From an uncultured Oscillospiraceae bacterium (GTDB lineage Bacteria; Bacillota; Clostridia; Oscillospirales; Ruminococcaceae), in the NCBI GenBank assembly GCA_904397845.1, contig CAJFOX010000011.1:124001-188000 (forward strand): a stretch of DNA of 64,000 bases. The letters run 5' to 3'. Of this stretch, positions 46,299 to 55,339 are shown in pieces. The notes below the pieces were generated by a model. It saw only the letters and a list, made by a program, of their open reading frames with translations, was not told the DNA's origin and did not search any database. A program made the translations under genes and the position numbers. Numbering within the stretch: position 1 is the first letter of the stretch; each line of letters begins with the position of its first letter.

Positions 46299-47069
46299 AT
46301 GTATTACAGCAAGGTGGAAATCTGCGGCGTGAACACAGCTAAATTAAAGGTGCTCAAGGAAAAGGAAAAGGCCGAACTGCTCAAGCGGGTCAGACAGGGG
46401 GACGAGAAAGCCCGGGAGGAGTTAATTAATGGGAATTTGCGGCTGGTTTTAAGCGTGGTGCAAAAGTTTACCAACCGGGGTGAAAATCTGGACGATTTAT
46501 TTCAGGTTGGCTGCATTGGCCTGATCAAGGCCATTGATCACTTTGACCCGGAACAGGGAGTACGCTTTTCTACCTACGGCGTACCGATGATCGTCGGGGA
46601 GATCCGCCGTTATCTGCGGGATAACAACAGCATTCGGGTCAGCCGCTCCATGCGGGACATAGCCTACAAGGCTATGCAGACCAAAGAGCGGCTCACCGGT
46701 GAAAACTTAAAAGAGCCGACGGTGGAGGAAATCGCCCAGGAGATGGGCATGCGCAAGCAGGACGTCGTGCTGGCGCTGGAATCTATCGTGGAACCGGTTT
46801 CCCTGTACGAGCCGGTCTATTCTGATTCTGGCGACACCATTTTTGTCATGGATCAGCTGGGAGACAAAAATGACGACAGCAACTGGCTGGAGGAGCTGAC
46901 TATCCGGGAAGCGATTTCGAATCTAACGCCCAGGGAGAAAAAAATCCTCTCCCTGCGCTTTTTTACCGGCAAAACCCAAATGGAGGTGGCGAGTGAAATC
47001 GGCATTAGCCAGGCTCAGGTCAGCCGGCTGGAAAAAGGTGCGCTGGAGAAGATCAAGGGAAATCTCTAA
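46299..47069 (+). CDS. sigG: Late forespore sigma factor SigG
   Basis: 256 residues. KVEICGVNTAKLKVLK is the SigG-specific N-terminus; region 2 NGNLRLVLSVVQKFTNRGEN and DDLFQVGCIGLIKAIDHFDP, region 3 and region 4 TPREKKILSLRFFTGKTQME with SEIGISQAQVSRLEKGAL. Switches on late forespore genes after engulfment. The ATG at 46299 lies about 15 bases after GGGAGG, a long spacing that may keep translation low. It stands alone, without sigE or spoIIGA beside it. A forespore-type promoter precedes it. Confidence 0.95.
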   Translation: MYYSKVEICGVNTAKLKVLKEKEKAELLKRVRQGDEKAREELINGNLRLVLSVVQKFTNRGENLDDLFQVGCIGLIKAIDHFDPEQGVRFSTYGVPMIVGEIRRYLRDNNSIRVSRSMRDIAYKAMQTKERLTGENLKEPTVEEIAQEMGMRKQDVVLALESIVEPVSLYEPVYSDSGDTIFVMDQLGDKNDDSNWLEELTIREAISNLTPREKKILSLRFFTGKTQMEVASEIGISQAQVSRLEKGALEKIKGNL

Positions 47070-47109
47070 GCGCTGTTTTGGAGCGGACAGCATGAATGAT
47101 CACTCTTAG

Positions 47110-47135
47110 AAGAGGGGGCTCGCCCTCCTCTTTTC
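47110..47135 (+). terminator. Terminator after sigG (bidirectional)
   Basis: GC-rich stem AAGAGGGGG-4-CCC-CCTCTT with a one-base bulge (47110-47132) followed by TTT. It can also stop the minus-strand lipoprotein gene ending at 47142. Confidence 0.65.
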
Positions 47136-47141
47136 GCGTTA

Positions 47142-48443
47142 CTACGGCGTTTCCCGGGGATCAGCGGCTTCCGCTTTTTCGAACCGTTCGCAATAGCTGT
47201 ATGGGCCGAGATCTACAACCTTGCCCGGCTCCAATGAAATCGTCTGCGAAACGCTGTGCTCCAGATCGTCCCAGGGGAGGATGCGATACTCGGTAATGCG
47301 CTTAGGCAAGCCGGCGTGATAAATGCTGTAAACGACATTTTTTCCATCGGTAAAAACGCTATTACAGTAACTCCCTGAACCATCCTCTAAGCCGGGGACC
47401 GGAAGAATCATGACCTGTTCCTGCGCCGCGTCCAAAATCCAGAAAAAATGGTGGGCGCAAAACAGCGCTCTGTCATTTTGTGGAACCGTAGACTGAGCCG
47501 GCGAAAAAGGCGTCACTTTTTCCGCTTCTTCATCTGGCCAGCCGGATTTAGCGACTAGCTGCGCGTCGTCCCCTGTCAAACGGTAAAGCGCCATATCCAT
47601 GGAATTGCTCAGGAGAACATAATCGCCAAAGACCTGAAAATCCCGGACAAATTTATCAAAAAAGCCTTCTTCCGCCTCAGCCATCGGAACCTTTTGTACT
47701 AGTCTGCCGGACAAATCGTAAACCTCTAGCAACCAACCTCTACGCCACTTTCCATAGTCAGCCTGGGTCCATTTCCATTCCTGTGCCAAAACATAGATTT
47801 TGCCGTTTGCCGCAGCCATCGCGCCGATGCAAAAAGGATTTTGTCCTTCGTTTTTCTTTTCGATCAGCACGGTGGTTTCTTCGCTGGCAGGATCATAACA
47901 TACAACCGTATCGTCGATCCATACGGGATCATTTGCATGGCTTTCACGCGTCTCCCTCGCCCGATAGTAGAGCTTACCGTCCTGCTCGGCCAAATCGGAA
48001 TAGGCAACCCCTTTTTCAGCAATGCAGGCAGTCATCCCCTGCTTTTCCAAAGAAAAGCGGTAGATGACCCCCTTTCCTTTCAACCGGCCGGGTCCGACCA
48101 AATAGTACGAATCCCCTACCTGCACGGGCTGTCCTGCGCCAATCCCCCACGCTGCGTCGCTGGGTATATCTCCAATGACTCCGATCTCGGCAGTTTGCAG
48201 GTTTGCAGCAAAATAACGCATCACGGAGGAGGATGCCTCCTGCGCAAAAAACAGTACATCGCCGCGGATCCCTCGAATATCCGCTCCCGTGTTTTCGAAA
48301 ACGATCTCGTCCTCTTCACCCGCCTGATGCCCGTAATCATATGCGGACAAAACCGGTCCGGTTTCTTTTTCGCCGCAGCTGCTCAGCAGTACCGTAACCG
48401 CCCAAGCTACTGCCAGCAGCACACCAGCCTTTATCCTGTTCAC
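47142..48443 (-). CDS. Lipoprotein with predicted beta-propeller-like repeats, unknown function
   Basis: 433 residues. Signal peptide with lipobox: VAWAVTVLLSSCGEK. The rest shows repeated short beta motifs of the propeller type (DVLFFAQEA, DSYYLVGPG, GKLYYRARE, GKIYVLAQE, DYVLLSNSM, ALFCAHHFF, KNVVYSIYHAG), resembling DUF5050-like surface proteins. GTG start behind AAGGAGGCGCTGTT. Anchored outside the cell membrane. It is a single gene; being next to sigG does not show a sporulation role. Not recognised further. Confidence 0.75.
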   Translation of the reverse strand: MNRIKAGVLLAVAWAVTVLLSSCGEKETGPVLSAYDYGHQAGEEDEIVFENTGADIRGIRGDVLFFAQEASSSVMRYFAANLQTAEIGVIGDIPSDAAWGIGAGQPVQVGDSYYLVGPGRLKGKGVIYRFSLEKQGMTACIAEKGVAYSDLAEQDGKLYYRARETRESHANDPVWIDDTVVCYDPASEETTVLIEKKNEGQNPFCIGAMAAANGKIYVLAQEWKWTQADYGKWRRGWLLEVYDLSGRLVQKVPMAEAEEGFFDKFVRDFQVFGDYVLLSNSMDMALYRLTGDDAQLVAKSGWPDEEAEKVTPFSPAQSTVPQNDRALFCAHHFFWILDAAQEQVMILPVPGLEDGSGSYCNSVFTDGKNVVYSIYHAGLPKRITEYRILPWDDLEHSVSQTISLEPGKVVDLGPYSYCERFEKAEAADPRETP

Positions 48444-48554
48444 AACAGCGCCTCCTTAAATGAACCTTTTGTTTAAAAAAACCTTTTTCACCCCAAAAAA
48501 ATTACAAAAAATGTTCAAAAAGTATATTTAAAAAATAAGCTCCGTTTATCACAT

Positions 48555-48600
48555 CCCGTGTATAATATCACGTCAAAAGGCCATACTTGTATCGAGGGAT
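48555..48600 (+). promoter_or_regulatory. Candidate promoter of the 31-residue ORF
   Basis: GTATAAT at about 48559-48565 could be a vegetative -10, or, with CATACTTG about 15 bases further on, a SigE-type -35/-10 pair. The two readings exclude each other and neither is strong. It is placed correctly for the small ORF at 48642. Confidence 0.35.
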
Positions 48601-48641
48601 TTTAATATCTCCTCGCCTGAAATTTTAGGAGGTGACCATTC

Positions 48642-48737
48642 ATGCAAGAGTCTAAAAACAATAAGCAGCAAAACCAGCAGAATCAGCAAAATCAACAGCA
48701 GAAGCAGCAGAACCAAAACAAAGAGCAAAACAGATAA
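48642..48737 (+). CDS. 31-residue Gln/Asn/Lys-rich small protein
   Basis: ATG follows a near-perfect ribosome site (AGGAGGTGACCATTC) and is closed by TAA and a 17-bp terminator 14 bases later, so this is a complete small gene. The product begins MQESKNNKQQNQQNQQNQQQ and is almost only Q, N and K with a few E, S and R; no hydrophobic residue follows Met1. The composition recalls small, unstructured, Q/N-rich spore proteins such as gamma-type SASP, and sigG lies 1.6 kb away; the match is compositional only. It could instead be an RNA-binding or coat-associated peptide. Confidence 0.75.
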   Translation: MQESKNNKQQNQQNQQNQQQKQQNQNKEQNR

Positions 48738-48750
48738 CACCCTTTTTTAT

Positions 48751-48793
48751 AAAACAAATCGGGAAAGGCATATGTCTTTCCCGATTTGTTTTT
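48751..48793 (+). terminator. Terminator of the 31-residue ORF
   Basis: Perfect 17-bp stem (48751-48767 with 48776-48792), 8-base loop, T-run at the end. Also usable from the minus strand for the amidohydrolase gene ending at 48850. Confidence 0.9.
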
Positions 48794-48849
48794 ATTGTTC
48801 CAAAGGCTTTTCGCAGTCCAGCCCGCAGATATTCCTTTTCCGAAGTGAT

Positions 48850-50028
48850 TTATTCTTTTCTTTCCGGCGGTTCGTCATGCCGGTAGGCTACCTCCCCATT
48901 TACAATAGTATAAAGAGTTTTTGCGAACACCTCCATGGGGTTTCCATCATAAATGGCCAAGTCCGCATCTTTGCCCGGCTCAATGGAACCAATCCGATCC
49001 GATACGCCGCAGATTTTCGCCGGATTGCAGGTGATAGCTTCCAGCGCGTGCTCCACGCCAAGCCCTTCCTTGGCGGCAAAACCCGCGCAGATCGGCAAAT
49101 ACTGGATACGGGTTACCGGATGGTCGGTGGTGATGGCGATCAGTACGCCCGCATCCTGCAAAATCCCCGGTGTCTTAAAGTCCATGTTCTGAACCTCAAT
49201 TTTATTGCGCGACGACAGTGTTGGCCCGATGATCGCTGGGAATCCGGACGCCTTGATCTCACTGGCGATCAAATGCCCCTCGGTACAGTGGTCCAGCGTT
49301 AGCCCTAAGCCGAACTCTTTGGCAATGCGGATAGCCGTCAGGATGTCGTCTGCCCGGTGGACATGAGCTTTCATCGGGATCTTTCCATCCAGAACCGGCA
49401 GCCAGCATTCCATTTGATAATCCGCCTCAAACGTTTCTCCATTTTTCTGCGCGGCTTTCTTTCGGGAGCGGTAGTTCTGCGCCCGGGTCAATTCATCCCG
49501 CAACAGCGCGCCAATAGACATGCGGGTGGATGGAACTTTATTCTGTCCGCTGTAATTCGTTTTGGGATTTTCTCCAAAGGCTATTTTCATCGCCGCCGGT
49601 TCTTTTACAAGCATCCGGTCAATCACCCTGCCATGGGTTTTCATGACCAAAAACTGGCCGCCTACCACATTGGAACTGCCCGGACCCACCATGACCGCCG
49701 TAATGCCTGCGCTTAAAGCGTTGTGGAAAGCCGGATCCATGGGGTTTACTGCATCCAGCGCTTTAAGATAGGGAATCACCGGCTGGTTTACCTCATTGCA
49801 GTCATCCCCTTCAAACCCCTTTTTTTCTTCGGTAATCCCGATATGGCAATGGGCTTCCACCAATCCGGGCAAAATCCAGCCGCCCTGGGCGTCGATCACC
49901 TCTTCAGGATCCGGGCAGGAGAGCTTTTCTCCCACTGCTTTGATCTTTCCATTTTCGATCACGACCTGTCCGTTTTCAAAAATTTTCCCCGCCATGGTCA
50001 GAACTCGGCCGTTTTTTACATACAGCAT
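48850..50028 (-). CDS. Metal-dependent amidohydrolase (imidazolonepropionase-like)
   Basis: 392 residues, TIM-barrel amidohydrolase with the outer beta-sandwich at both ends. Metal-binding motifs: EAHCHIGITEE (HxH), PMKAHVHRADD, TLDHCTEGH and ITTDHPV. The C-terminal DLAIYDGNPMEV motif completes the family. Start at the ATG 7 bases after GGAGG; an ATG two codons earlier is too close. Hydrolyses a cyclic amide or similar bond, substrate unknown; no histidine-degradation genes nearby. First or only gene of its unit, next to the DNA-repair-type gene radC-like downstream on the same strand. Confidence 0.85.
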   Translation of the reverse strand: MLYVKNGRVLTMAGKIFENGQVVIENGKIKAVGEKLSCPDPEEVIDAQGGWILPGLVEAHCHIGITEEKKGFEGDDCNEVNQPVIPYLKALDAVNPMDPAFHNALSAGITAVMVGPGSSNVVGGQFLVMKTHGRVIDRMLVKEPAAMKIAFGENPKTNYSGQNKVPSTRMSIGALLRDELTRAQNYRSRKKAAQKNGETFEADYQMECWLPVLDGKIPMKAHVHRADDILTAIRIAKEFGLGLTLDHCTEGHLIASEIKASGFPAIIGPTLSSRNKIEVQNMDFKTPGILQDAGVLIAITTDHPVTRIQYLPICAGFAAKEGLGVEHALEAITCNPAKICGVSDRIGSIEPGKDADLAIYDGNPMEVFAKTLYTIVNGEVAYRHDEPPERKE

Positions 50029-50124
50029 TGGCATACCTCCTTCTGTTGCAGAACTAGTATGCCATTTTTTACCGGAAAACATACTGCCCCGGCAAAGGAA
50101 AACGCGCGGCCCGTAAGCCGCGCG

Positions 50125-50811
50125 TCAAACCGCCGTCAAAATGCCGGACTGGGCCAATGATACAAAATCATCGCCCGCCACAATAATATGGTCGCGCAAC
50201 GTAATTTCCAACACCTGCGCCATGTCATACAGCTGGCGGGTCATCAGGATATCCGCATCGGAAGGAAGAGCTGTGCCATGGGGATGGTTATGGGACAGAA
50301 TAATGGCAGAAGCGGAACACTGCAGCGCCTGCTCCAAGATCCGGCGCGGATGAAATCCCACCTTGTTTAAGCTGCCTTCCCCCATGAGCACGCAATTTAA
50401 AAGTTTGAGCTTATTGTCCAGGCAAAGCAGGTAAATCCGTTCGTTGGTGGCGCCAACGTATTTGGACATTAGGAATGCGCCCGCCTTTTCTGCGGAATCG
50501 AGAATGATTCCCGGGTCATTCCGATCATTGAGATACGCGTTGGCCAGCTGCGGGATCATTTTGAGCAACGTTGCCGTATTGGCGCTGATCCCTTTGACCT
50601 TTACAAGATCTTCATAAGAAGCGTCAAACACGCCGGATAGAGAGCCAAACCGGTTGACCAGTTCGTGGGCCAGATCGTTTGTATCCCTTTGGGGGATGCT
50701 GTAAAACAGCAGGAGCTCTAAGATTCCATGGGCGTCAAACCCTGTGAAACCGGTTTGCAAAAACCGGTCTTTCAGGCGCTGCCGATGCCCATAATGGTTG
50801 TGCTGCGCCAT
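50125..50811 (-). CDS. RadC/JAB-domain protein
   Basis: 228 residues. N-terminal helix-hairpin-helix (LVKVKGISANTATLLKMIPQ) and a C-terminal JAMM metalloprotease-like domain with SHNHPHGTALPSDADI, the HxHPxGxxxPSxxD zinc motif complete. The family was once linked to DNA repair, but its function is not settled. Start at the ATG just after AGGAGGGGGAGG; the frame upstream overlaps the pseudouridine synthase gene. Lies 13 bases after that gene. Confidence 0.85.
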   Translation of the reverse strand: MAQHNHYGHRQRLKDRFLQTGFTGFDAHGILELLLFYSIPQRDTNDLAHELVNRFGSLSGVFDASYEDLVKVKGISANTATLLKMIPQLANAYLNDRNDPGIILDSAEKAGAFLMSKYVGATNERIYLLCLDNKLKLLNCVLMGEGSLNKVGFHPRRILEQALQCSASAIILSHNHPHGTALPSDADILMTRQLYDMAQVLEITLRDHIIVAGDDFVSLAQSGILTAV

Positions 50812-50824
50812 CCTCCCCCTCCTT

Positions 50825-51796
50825 TTACAGCTTTCCGGCTTCATCCGGAAACAATACCTTGACAAAATCCACCTGGGGAACGGTGAAGGTTTGTCCCTCC
50901 AAATAGGAAAGCAATCCCGTTTCCCCAGCAAAGGAAAAACTCACCTGATAGGCGCATAACGCCTGAAACCGATAGCCCAACTGGCGGTCTGCCCGGTTTT
51001 TCCCGTATTTGAAGTCTCCCAGAAGCGGATGCCCAAGATGGGCCATATGGGCGCGGATCTGATGGGTCCGTCCGGTTAGCAGATCGATTTTCAACAACGA
51101 TAATCCATCTTTTTCCGCCAGCACCTGATAAGCGGTCCGAATCGTCCGGCCTCCAGGTATGGGCCGGTCGTATACACGCACCTGATTTTGATCCGCATCC
51201 TTTTTCAAGTAGGCGGTCAGTGTCTGCCGGGGCCGCGGCATTCTGCCGTGTACAACACATAAATACCGCTTTTGAATCTGCCGGTCCTTGATCCGCTGGT
51301 TCAGCTCCCGCAGCGCCGCCGCATTTTTGGCCGCCAGCACAATACCGGAGGTATTGCGGTCAATGCGGTTGCACAATGCCGGGACAAAAGAGTTCTCCTG
51401 CCGCGGATCATACTCCTTTTTCTCGTACAAATAATGCAGGATCCGATTAATCAGGGTATCGAAAGCCTCCCGGTCGTCCTCATGGACAATCAAGCCCGCC
51501 GGTTTATTGACCAGCAGCACGTTTTCATCCTCGTACAGCAGGTCAAGCTGGGCCGGCGCGTGCAAAAACGCCGCCTTTCCCGCAGGGGGCGAAAAAAATT
51601 CGTCATTGATATAAAGCTCCAGCACATCTCCCTCCTGCAGCCGGGTGGAGATCTCACAGCGCTTTTTGTTGCGTTTAATCCGCTTCAAGCGGATGTACTT
51701 ATACAAAAGCGGCTGCGGCAGAAGCGGTACCGCTTTGGTCAAAAATTTGTCCAGCCGCTGCCCCGCATCGTTTGCGCCAATCAAAAACGTCTTCAT
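50825..51796 (-). CDS. RluC/RluD-type pseudouridine synthase
   Basis: 323 residues. N-terminal S4 RNA-binding domain (GQRLDKFLTKAVPLLPQPLL, INDEFF) and a catalytic domain with NRIDRNTSGIVLAAKN carrying the catalytic Asp; LLTGRTHQIRAHMAHLGHPL and GDFKYG follow. Isomerises uridine to pseudouridine in 23S rRNA; target site not determinable. ATG behind GGATGGAGCT. Same-strand neighbour of the dacF-like gene. Confidence 0.9.
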   Translation of the reverse strand: MKTFLIGANDAGQRLDKFLTKAVPLLPQPLLYKYIRLKRIKRNKKRCEISTRLQEGDVLELYINDEFFSPPAGKAAFLHAPAQLDLLYEDENVLLVNKPAGLIVHEDDREAFDTLINRILHYLYEKKEYDPRQENSFVPALCNRIDRNTSGIVLAAKNAAALRELNQRIKDRQIQKRYLCVVHGRMPRPRQTLTAYLKKDADQNQVRVYDRPIPGGRTIRTAYQVLAEKDGLSLLKIDLLTGRTHQIRAHMAHLGHPLLGDFKYGKNRADRQLGYRFQALCAYQVSFSFAGETGLLSYLEGQTFTVPQVDFVKVLFPDEAGKL

Positions 51797-51814
51797 AGCT
51801 CCATCCTATTCTGG

Positions 51815-53266
51815 CTATCGCCTGCTTTTCCGCGTACCGGACACCGGACGTTTGGTGCGGGGTCGTCTGTCCAACGTATCCGGCTGTACATAAATATGGA
51901 CTGGGCCCTGCCTTTGGGTGATCTGCGTGCCGGCCGTAACCGGATACTTTACCCGGCGGTTTTTCCGCTTTTTCCGGTACAGAAAATGCCGAACCCGCAC
52001 AGAAACCACCAACAGGAAAAACAGCACTACCACGACCGCAAGGATAATTCCTACCCACTTGATGATATTCCATAAATTCTTCCAGAATATCGTATTATCC
52101 TTTACCGGCAGGCCGGTTTCGGCATCCACCTTCTGCCCTGCGGTGTCGCTCAGCGAAAACTGCAACGGAAAGCTTCCCAAATCCCTGTACATGCTGTCGC
52201 TTTCAGGCTTGAGCGTGATTTTAAGCGACGGAGCTACCTCCTCGCCATAGCGGTATGTTTCCGGCACCTGGTACTCCAAATTCAGATCGCTAATACTATA
52301 TTGGCGATGCAGTTCCAGCGCAATGCTATTGTCCGGATAGATGCGCACTTCCTGCACCTGGGTGTCCCCTTCTAAAACCGGGATCACAAAGCCCTTTAAA
52401 CTCTGTTTCGAAAGGGTCACCTGATCAAAGGAATCAAAGCAGTAATCAAACAGGGCAGCTGTGTCCTCATATTTTTCGTATTTCTGGCTGCTCATGGTGA
52501 CACAGATTAATTCCAGTTCCCCCCGCTTGGCAGTTGTGACCGAAGTATGCCGCGCCTCGTCGGTATAACCGAGCTTGCCGCCGGTGCATCCCTCGTAAGT
52601 GAACTGGGATTCGACAAACATGCTGTGCTGGGTTCCAAGATTCCGTTCCTGGCTTTGCTTATTCGTCGGCTGGATGGTATATTCCTCCGCGCACCAGTAC
52701 TCCCGAAAGCCTTCCACCCCCAAGGCGTATTGGGTAATCAGCGCCATATCATAAGCGGTAGTATAATGGTCAGGGTCGTGCAGGCCGTTGGCGTTGACAA
52801 AATGTGTGTTGACCGCACCGATCTCCTTCGCTTTTTCGTTCATCATCTCCACAAACTGGTCGATGCTTCCGCCAACACACTCGGCAATACCATTTGCCGC
52901 GTCATTGGCCGAAGCGACCATCGTGGCATAAATCAAGTCTTTTAAGGTAATCTGCTCCCCTTCGGTCAAGGCAATGTGGGTACTGCCTGGGTCGATCGAA
53001 TGGGTGGCTTCATAGCTCATCGTATGTACGGTGGCGGGATCGGCGTTTTCCAACGCCAGCAGAACAGTCATGATCTTGGTAATGCTGGCCGGATACATCT
53101 GCTGGTTCATTTCCTTTTCTACCAGCACCTGCCCGGTAGATACATCCATTACCACCGAAGTCTGGCTGGCAGTGGCTGGAACTTCGGTGGCATATGCCGC
53201 GGAAGCCCCAAGCGGCAAAAAAAGCACCAGCATGACCATCAAAAAAAGAGCCGCATATTGCTTCAT
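51815..53266 (-). CDS. D-alanyl-D-alanine carboxypeptidase (DacF-like) with altered KTG motif
   Basis: 483 residues. Signal peptide, penicillin-binding domain with catalytic SITK (Ser61-Lys64) and SAN (Ser119-Asn121), but the third motif reads Lys231-Leu232-Gly233 (CTGGKLGYTDEA) where KTG is usual. C-terminal membrane anchor (GIILAVVVVLFFLLVVSV) and a basic cytoplasmic tail. Trims the terminal D-Ala of peptidoglycan peptides; in clostridia DacF relatives act in sporulation as well as growth. The KLG change could reduce penicillin binding or alter specificity. ATG behind GGAGTAAATAT. Confidence 0.88.
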   Translation of the reverse strand: MKQYAALFLMVMLVLFLPLGASAAYATEVPATASQTSVVMDVSTGQVLVEKEMNQQMYPASITKIMTVLLALENADPATVHTMSYEATHSIDPGSTHIALTEGEQITLKDLIYATMVASANDAANGIAECVGGSIDQFVEMMNEKAKEIGAVNTHFVNANGLHDPDHYTTAYDMALITQYALGVEGFREYWCAEEYTIQPTNKQSQERNLGTQHSMFVESQFTYEGCTGGKLGYTDEARHTSVTTAKRGELELICVTMSSQKYEKYEDTAALFDYCFDSFDQVTLSKQSLKGFVIPVLEGDTQVQEVRIYPDNSIALELHRQYSISDLNLEYQVPETYRYGEEVAPSLKITLKPESDSMYRDLGSFPLQFSLSDTAGQKVDAETGLPVKDNTIFWKNLWNIIKWVGIILAVVVVLFFLLVVSVRVRHFLYRKKRKNRRVKYPVTAGTQITQRQGPVHIYVQPDTLDRRPRTKRPVSGTRKSRR

Positions 53267-53570
53267 ATATTTACTCCGTTACAATGTAATAAAAACAGGC
53301 AAAACCTTTTGAAAAAACCTTTCGATTCCAAAAGGCGGCAACCCGTTGAAACAGTCAAAACAAGCCAAAAACGGCCATCCATATTCTCCAGGGTCCAAGG
53401 ACTAAAACATGCTCCAAGCATCTTGCGCCGAATATCCAGATGCCCGAAAACAACAGCCGCTGTGCAACTGTTGTTATTATAACAAGGAACTGCATAGCTG
53501 CCAAGGGGAAAGCAAAATTTTCACCTGTTTATCACAAAAAATGGGTTCCCGGGTAAAAATTTTCGTTTTT
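53267..53570. other. Intergenic region between dacF-like gene and asnS
   Basis: About 300 bases between divergent genes. No gene is supported; no T-box motif was found for asnS. The minus-strand promoter of the carboxypeptidase must lie here but has no good match to consensus. Confidence 0.4.
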
Positions 53571-53571
53571 C

Positions 53572-53600
53572 TTGTTATCCCGGGCAAAATATACTATAAT
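53572..53600 (+). promoter_or_regulatory. asnS promoter
   Basis: TTGTTA (53572-53577), 17 bases, TATAAT (53595-53600). Gives a leader of about 112 bases with one weak GC hairpin (CCGC ... GCGG, then TTTT) that might attenuate. Confidence 0.7.
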
Positions 53601-53718
53601 ATAGGATAAATATGTTGTCCAACATTTTCCGCATGCCGTTGCGGCGTTTTCATTGGTTAATGCTGTGGCGAAATCATGGGGGATTTTCTTTATTTTTGAT
53701 TAGACGGAGGTTCTTTTC

Positions 53719-55113
53719 ATGGCAAGGACAGAATTGAAAAAAGTATTGGAACAGGCCGAAGCACTGGCCGGCCAGCAGATAACCGTATGCGGATGGGTGA
53801 AAACCATCCGCGATTCAAAAGCATTAGGCTTTATTGAATTAAATGACGGCAGTTCTTTCTCCAACCTGCAGGTGGTTTTTGAGGACGCTAACATATCGAA
53901 TTTTAAGGAGATTGCAAAATGCAACGTCGGCACCGCTTTGCGGGTCACCGGTACGCTGATGCTGACACCCAACGCCAAGCAGCCCTGCGAAATCCACGCT
54001 TGTGAAGTTGTGGTGGAAGGCGTCTCAGCTCCTGATTACCCGCTGCAGAAAAAACGCCATTCCCTGGAATATCTGCGGACTATTGCCCATCTGCGTCCCC
54101 GAACCAATACCTTCAACGCGGTATTCCGCGTCCGTTCGGTGGCGGCGTTTGCCATCCATCGCTTTTTCAACGAGCGGGGCTTTGTCTATGCTCACACACC
54201 GCTGATTACCGGCAGCGACTGTGAAGGAGCCGGAGAAATGTTCCATGTAACCACCTTTGATCCTGATTCCGCTCCTCGCACCGAGGATGGGCAGGTAGAC
54301 TATAGCCAGGACTTCTTTGGGAAAATGACCAGCCTGACCGTATCGGGCCAGCTGGAGGCCGAATGCATGGCCATGGCCTTTGGCAACGTTTACACCTTTG
54401 GTCCGACTTTCCGGGCGGAAAAATCCAATACGCCCCGGCATGCGGCGGAATTTTGGATGATCGAGCCGGAGATCGCCTTTGCCGATCTGCAGGATGATAT
54501 GGCGCTGGCCCAGGATATGATCAAATATGTGCTGCGGTACGTGCTGGAGCAGTGCCCGCAGGAAATGAAATTTTTCAACGATTTTTACGACAAGGGTCTG
54601 ATCGAACGGCTGCAGAATCTGATCGCAGCCGATTTCGGCCAGATCACTTATACCGAGGCGGTCAAGCTTCTGGAAGAACATAAGGATGCATTTGAATACC
54701 CGGTCTACTGGGGATGTGACCTGCAAACCGAACACGAGCGGTATCTGACCGAAAAGATCTTCCAGAAACCGGTGTTTGTCATCGATTACCCGAAAGAAAT
54801 CAAGGCGTTTTATATGCGCCTGAACGACGACGGGAAAACCGTCGCCGCTATGGATCTGCTGGTGCCCGGCGTCGGAGAGATCATCGGTGGCAGCCAGCGT
54901 GAGGAACGGCTGGACGTCCTGACCGCCCGGATGAAGGAGCTAGGACTCAAGCAGGAGGATTACTCCTGGTACCTTGATCTGCGCCGTTTCGGCGGATGCA
55001 AGCATGCGGGCTATGGATTGGGATTTGAACGGCTGATTATGTATATGACCGGCATTTCCAATATCCGGGATGTGATTCCTTTTCCCCGTGTTACCGGTTC
55101 TGCAGAATTTTAA
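53719..55113 (+). CDS. asnS: Asparaginyl-tRNA synthetase
   Basis: 464 residues. N-terminal OB-fold anticodon domain ([28 protein letters not shown]) and a class II catalytic domain with motif 2 [27 protein letters not shown], and motif 3 [19 protein letters not shown]. Charges tRNA-Asn with asparagine. ATG behind GACGGAGG. Followed by its own terminator; the adjacent gene is an aspartate-type aminotransferase, a metabolic neighbour. Confidence 0.97.
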   Translation: MARTELKKVLEQAEALAGQQITVCGWVKTIRDSKALGFIELNDGSSFSNLQVVFEDANISNFKEIAKCNVGTALRVTGTLMLTPNAKQPCEIHACEVVVEGVSAPDYPLQKKRHSLEYLRTIAHLRPRTNTFNAVFRVRSVAAFAIHRFFNERGFVYAHTPLITGSDCEGAGEMFHVTTFDPDSAPRTEDGQVDYSQDFFGKMTSLTVSGQLEAECMAMAFGNVYTFGPTFRAEKSNTPRHAAEFWMIEPEIAFADLQDDMALAQDMIKYVLRYVLEQCPQEMKFFNDFYDKGLIERLQNLIAADFGQITYTEAVKLLEEHKDAFEYPVYWGCDLQTEHERYLTEKIFQKPVFVIDYPKEIKAFYMRLNDDGKTVAAMDLLVPGVGEIIGGSQREERLDVLTARMKELGLKQEDYSWYLDLRRFGGCKHAGYGLGFERLIMYMTGISNIRDVIPFPRVTGSAEF

Positions 55114-55147
55114 CAGCGCACGAAGCAATAACTCAATCAAAAAATGC

Positions 55148-55180
55148 AGGAAGATGCAAGATATGTTGCATCTTCCTTTT
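55148..55180 (+). terminator. Terminator after asnS
   Basis: Perfect 12-bp stem (55148-55159 with 55166-55177), 6-base loop, T-run after it. Confidence 0.9.
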
Positions 55181-55277
55181 TTCGTATGCAAATTGGCTGC
55201 ACATTTCACAAATCCTGTCGCCAAAACACATTTTGAGCCGTCATTCTATCAATTTTTGCAGGATTTATAAAATAATC

Positions 55278-55306
55278 TTGTAATTTTGAATATAATATTA
55301 TATAAT
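55278..55306 (+). promoter_or_regulatory. Aminotransferase promoter
   Basis: TTGTAA (55278-55283), 17 bases, TATAAT (55301-55306), with the start codon about 34 bases downstream. Confidence 0.75.
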
Positions 55307-55339
55307 TGAAACACAATTTGAATTTAGGTGGTAATGACG

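Noticed and set aside
48642-48737. Q/N-rich repeat as a CRISPR-like or simple tandem repeat
   Set aside because: The CAG/CAA/AAC codons vary irregularly, and the ribosome site and terminator frame it as a gene.
53601-53718. T-box leader before asnS
   Set aside because: No AGGGTGGNACCGCG box and the leader is too short.
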